Shown here: positions 61,951 through 64,000 of the stretch, piece after piece
Layout: each line of letters opens with the position of its first letter
How positions within the stretch are numbered: the stretch's first letter is position 1
Assembly: GCF_040412425.1 (NCBI RefSeq)
Contig: NC_089741.1
Span: 35,798,050-35,862,049 of the forward strand
DNA from: Macrobrachium rosenbergii
Lineage: Eukaryota; Arthropoda; Malacostraca; Decapoda; Palaemonidae
Length of the DNA: 64,000 bases
Direction: 5' to 3'
Translations under genes and position numbers: made by a program
The notes under the pieces: model-generated
Seen by the model: only the letters and a program-made list of their open reading frames with translations
What the model was told of the DNA's origin: nothing
The model's database searches: none

Positions 61951-62019
61951 TCCCTGACAAAAAAGGAGCTAGTTATTCACGAATTCTGTAAACTTGTAAC
62001 TAACTGTAATTGACTACAG

Positions 62020-62054
62020 CAGGTCCTCCAACCTAAAAATAAGGAGAATAACAG
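62020..62054 (+). CDS. weak candidate 35-bp exon
   Basis: Preceded by TAACTAAC (branch-point-like) and GACTACAG, followed by AACAG|GTAAGC. In phase with the 60337 exon it reads QVLQPKNKENN. The pyrimidine tract is poor. Offered only as a possible second exon of the plus-strand gene. Confidence 0.2.
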
Positions 62055-62740
62055 GTAAGCCACCCCAAGCACTCGTCGGATTCTGCTTGGCACCTGTGAC
62101 AGCGAAGCTCTTGCTGGTTGGATGCCCCAGTCATCCTACTTGCGGGAGGGCGTTTCCTCTCTCGGGATCTAGGATGAGGATGACATCCTATAGCCAGCGT
62201 TCCCGAAAAGGGAGTCTTCTTTTAGCGTAACGGTGAACCGAGTTTTGTTGGCTGAGATGACTCGCGTCACGCAAGTCAGTCGTCACCACTATCCAAGTAT
62301 CACTGGAGTTTTCAGTATTGTATAAAAGACTTTGCCATTTTTTGTGACTTGTTCCTGACAGGCAGAATGTCTGGCCTTTCGATAGATGTTAAGGTTTTAT
62401 TGGGTTGACCGTTTTCTGCCTAGTGACTTTACGTCGAGACTAGGGAAGGGCTAAGCCTCCCGGGCTGGATTAGAATCTGCTTTGGGTGCGTTTTAGCTAC
62501 GACTTTATTTCTAGATTTTTGGTAATTTGCGTAACCGCAGACGATTGGCGTACCGTTACGAGCGGCGTAAAAGCTGCCTCCACCTCCCTTTTGACTACCT
62601 GTAGATGGTCGCTTCAGTTTCAGTTCACTTTGACGATAGTGAAGAATGAAATCACAGGAAATGAGCTTTTCAGTGGCGCAAACGTTGTACACAAACACAC
62701 ACAAACAGTATATGTACATACACATAGATGGAACACATAC
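62055..62740. other. unique sequence, no supported gene
   Basis: Moderately GC-rich sequence with no clear exon. It may be intron of the plus-strand gene. Confidence 0.4.
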
Positions 62741-62744
62741 ACAC

Positions 62745-62847
<103 letters not shown>

Positions 62848-62879
62848 CATACATACATACTACTGTAAGTGCATTCGTT

Positions 62880-62925
62880 TGGTATAGGCAATTCTTGTCT
62901 GGGTGACCACTCAGAAATGCCAAAC
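62880..62925 (+). mobile_element. degenerate 5S-derived fragment
   Basis: TTGTCTGGGTGACCACTCAG then AAATGCCAAAC aligns with TTGGATGGGTGACCATCTAA then ATTTGCCAGG of the 49440 element. Confidence 0.4.
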
Positions 62926-63389
62926 ATCTTCGGCGCAAACTTGTCGACTGCCTGTTCAGCGGCAGTGCTACACTATGAGTATGTGAGCGTGTGTATGTGC
63001 GTATGTTTGTGTGTGTGTGTGTGTTTGTATGTGTGAGCGTGTGTGTGAGTCTTGAAGATTATTTGTGACCAGGGATGGGAAAGTTTTATGATGAAAGCGA
63101 AGCTCGTGTTAGAATATGCCAGGAACCGTGACAGGTCTGGTCTGCGAGCGGTCTCACACGAGGATTTGTGATAACGCCGATTGCGAGAATTGTGGATGCA
63201 TAACATTTCCTCTCGCATGCCTGCGAAGGAGTGCGGACTGGAATTCCGACTGGGAAAGTAAGACAGATAACAGGCGGATTCCTGAGTGTTGCGCAAGGGG
63301 AGGTTAGACGAAGAACGAGACGATACTGGACATCTTCTTACACGCGAAGATATAGCATTCACTTGTACTCCACACAGGAAAATGGAAGA

Positions 63390-63510
63390 TGTTTTGGTTA
63401 GAATCTGCCCAGCAGTTTCGTCCTCCAGTGGACCTCTTCTTGGAGCGTTTATTGAGGGAAGGAGAGCTCCATTGGAGGACGAAAGTGGTGGGCATATTCT
63501 AACCAAAACA
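63390..63510. mobile_element. ~120-bp foldback/MITE-like element
   Basis: Left arm GTTTTGGTTAGAATCTGCCC, AGCAGTTTCGTCCTCCAGTG; right arm CATTGGAGGACGAAAGTGGT, GGGCATATTCTAACCAAAAC. Arms of ~45 bp around a ~25-bp centre. Confidence 0.7.
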
Positions 63511-63588
63511 CCAAACCAAGGGGTGTTGAGATTAGCATTGGTACAGAAGTAGTTCTGAGATAAATGTGTTATGAATTTCTACCTGTGT

Positions 63589-63591
<3 letters not shown>

Positions 63592-63669
<78 letters not shown>

Positions 63670-63764
63670 CTGTATATATATAAATAAATATTATATAATA
63701 TACATACATACATACATACATACATACATACATACATACATACATACATACATACATACATACT
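63592..63764. repeat. (AT)n and (TACA)n arrays
   Basis: AT repeats at 63592-63664, then about 15 CATA tetramers at 63700-63763. Confidence 0.95.
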
Positions 63765-64000
63765 GAATAAACAGAAGAACAGGAAGGATTTCGGTGTAAT
63801 AAAACTGTTGGACGTTATAGGAGATGTAATTTCTTTTGTGCTCTGTAAACTTTAGGTATTTCCCCTGGCAAATCGTTGCCATGCTTGGTATCTCCTTGTT
63901 GGGATTTCCCCAGGGGCAGTACTCCTTGCGTCGTGATGAAACTTGGGACGATCTACATGTTTATTTAGTAACTTTTTCGGTAATAAAAACTGGAAAAAAA

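Overview
The window is eukaryotic and intron-rich. It looks like a decapod crustacean scaffold. The evidence is the extreme density of (AT)n, (AG/CT)n and (TAA)n microsatellites, long tandem arrays, degenerate non-LTR retrotransposon ends, tRNA- and 5S-derived SINE-like pieces and foldback elements, with real exons as short islands joined by GT-AG introns. A caridean prawn is my best guess from memory of similar repeats, but this is not proven. An assembly gap of exactly 500 N (27973-28472) splits the window into two contigs.

The one gene I can reconstruct well is on the minus strand at 54683-38365. Nine exons with matching splice phases encode about 455 residues, the C-terminal part of a single-pass membrane protein: an LDL-receptor class A module, a Pro/Tyr/Gly-rich stretch, a polyglutamine stretch, a second Gln/Met-rich exon, a Ser/Asn/Gly-rich juxtamembrane region, a transmembrane helix split by a phase-1 intron, and a short basic tail ending DADYLVNGMYL. 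The last coding exon (38504-38365) is only 140 bp. I interpret the gene as an arthropod LRP11-like (MANSC-LDLa) receptor. A minus-strand exon with a signal-peptide-like segment and a MANSC half-domain lies at 1987-1645. MANSC is the N-terminal module of this family, yet here it sits downstream of the C-terminal exon and across the N-gap. Either the two contigs are in swapped order or there is a second MANSC gene.

On the plus strand, a CpG-rich island at about 59880-60432 ends in a clean first coding exon (60337-60432, MTSKLRRPPLF...) of an unidentified gene that runs out of the window. A second CpG-rich island near 15000-15260 carries a CRE, an Inr and a correctly spaced DPE. A 45-bp microexon candidate lies at 13237-13281.

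Layout. 1-2500: 38-bp tandem array, MANSC exon, CpG-rich flank. 2600-13200: microsatellites, a composite GA/TC/AT tandem block (5957-6990), foldback and LINE remnants (4160-5215, 11226-12280), a 20-bp array (10300-10860). 13200-16200: microexon, SINE-like elements, promoter candidate. 17145-19700: 57-bp satellite. 21750-29715: repeated copies of one ~300-bp SINE-like family (called SR1 here), LINE pieces, the N-gap. 30540-33080: three different tandem arrays. 33600-37150: AT arrays and a 117-bp array. 38365-54683: the LRP11-like gene with transposon-filled introns. 54700-55840: a ~124-bp array copying the splice acceptor of the LDLa exon. 56810-64000: further arrays, a ~297-bp palindrome and the plus-strand gene start.

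Most of the window is repeats. The (TAA)n tracts often sit at the 3' ends of LINE copies, and several (AT)n and (AG)n tracts are nested inside larger tandem units, so much of the microsatellite load appears to have spread with mobile or amplified sequence.
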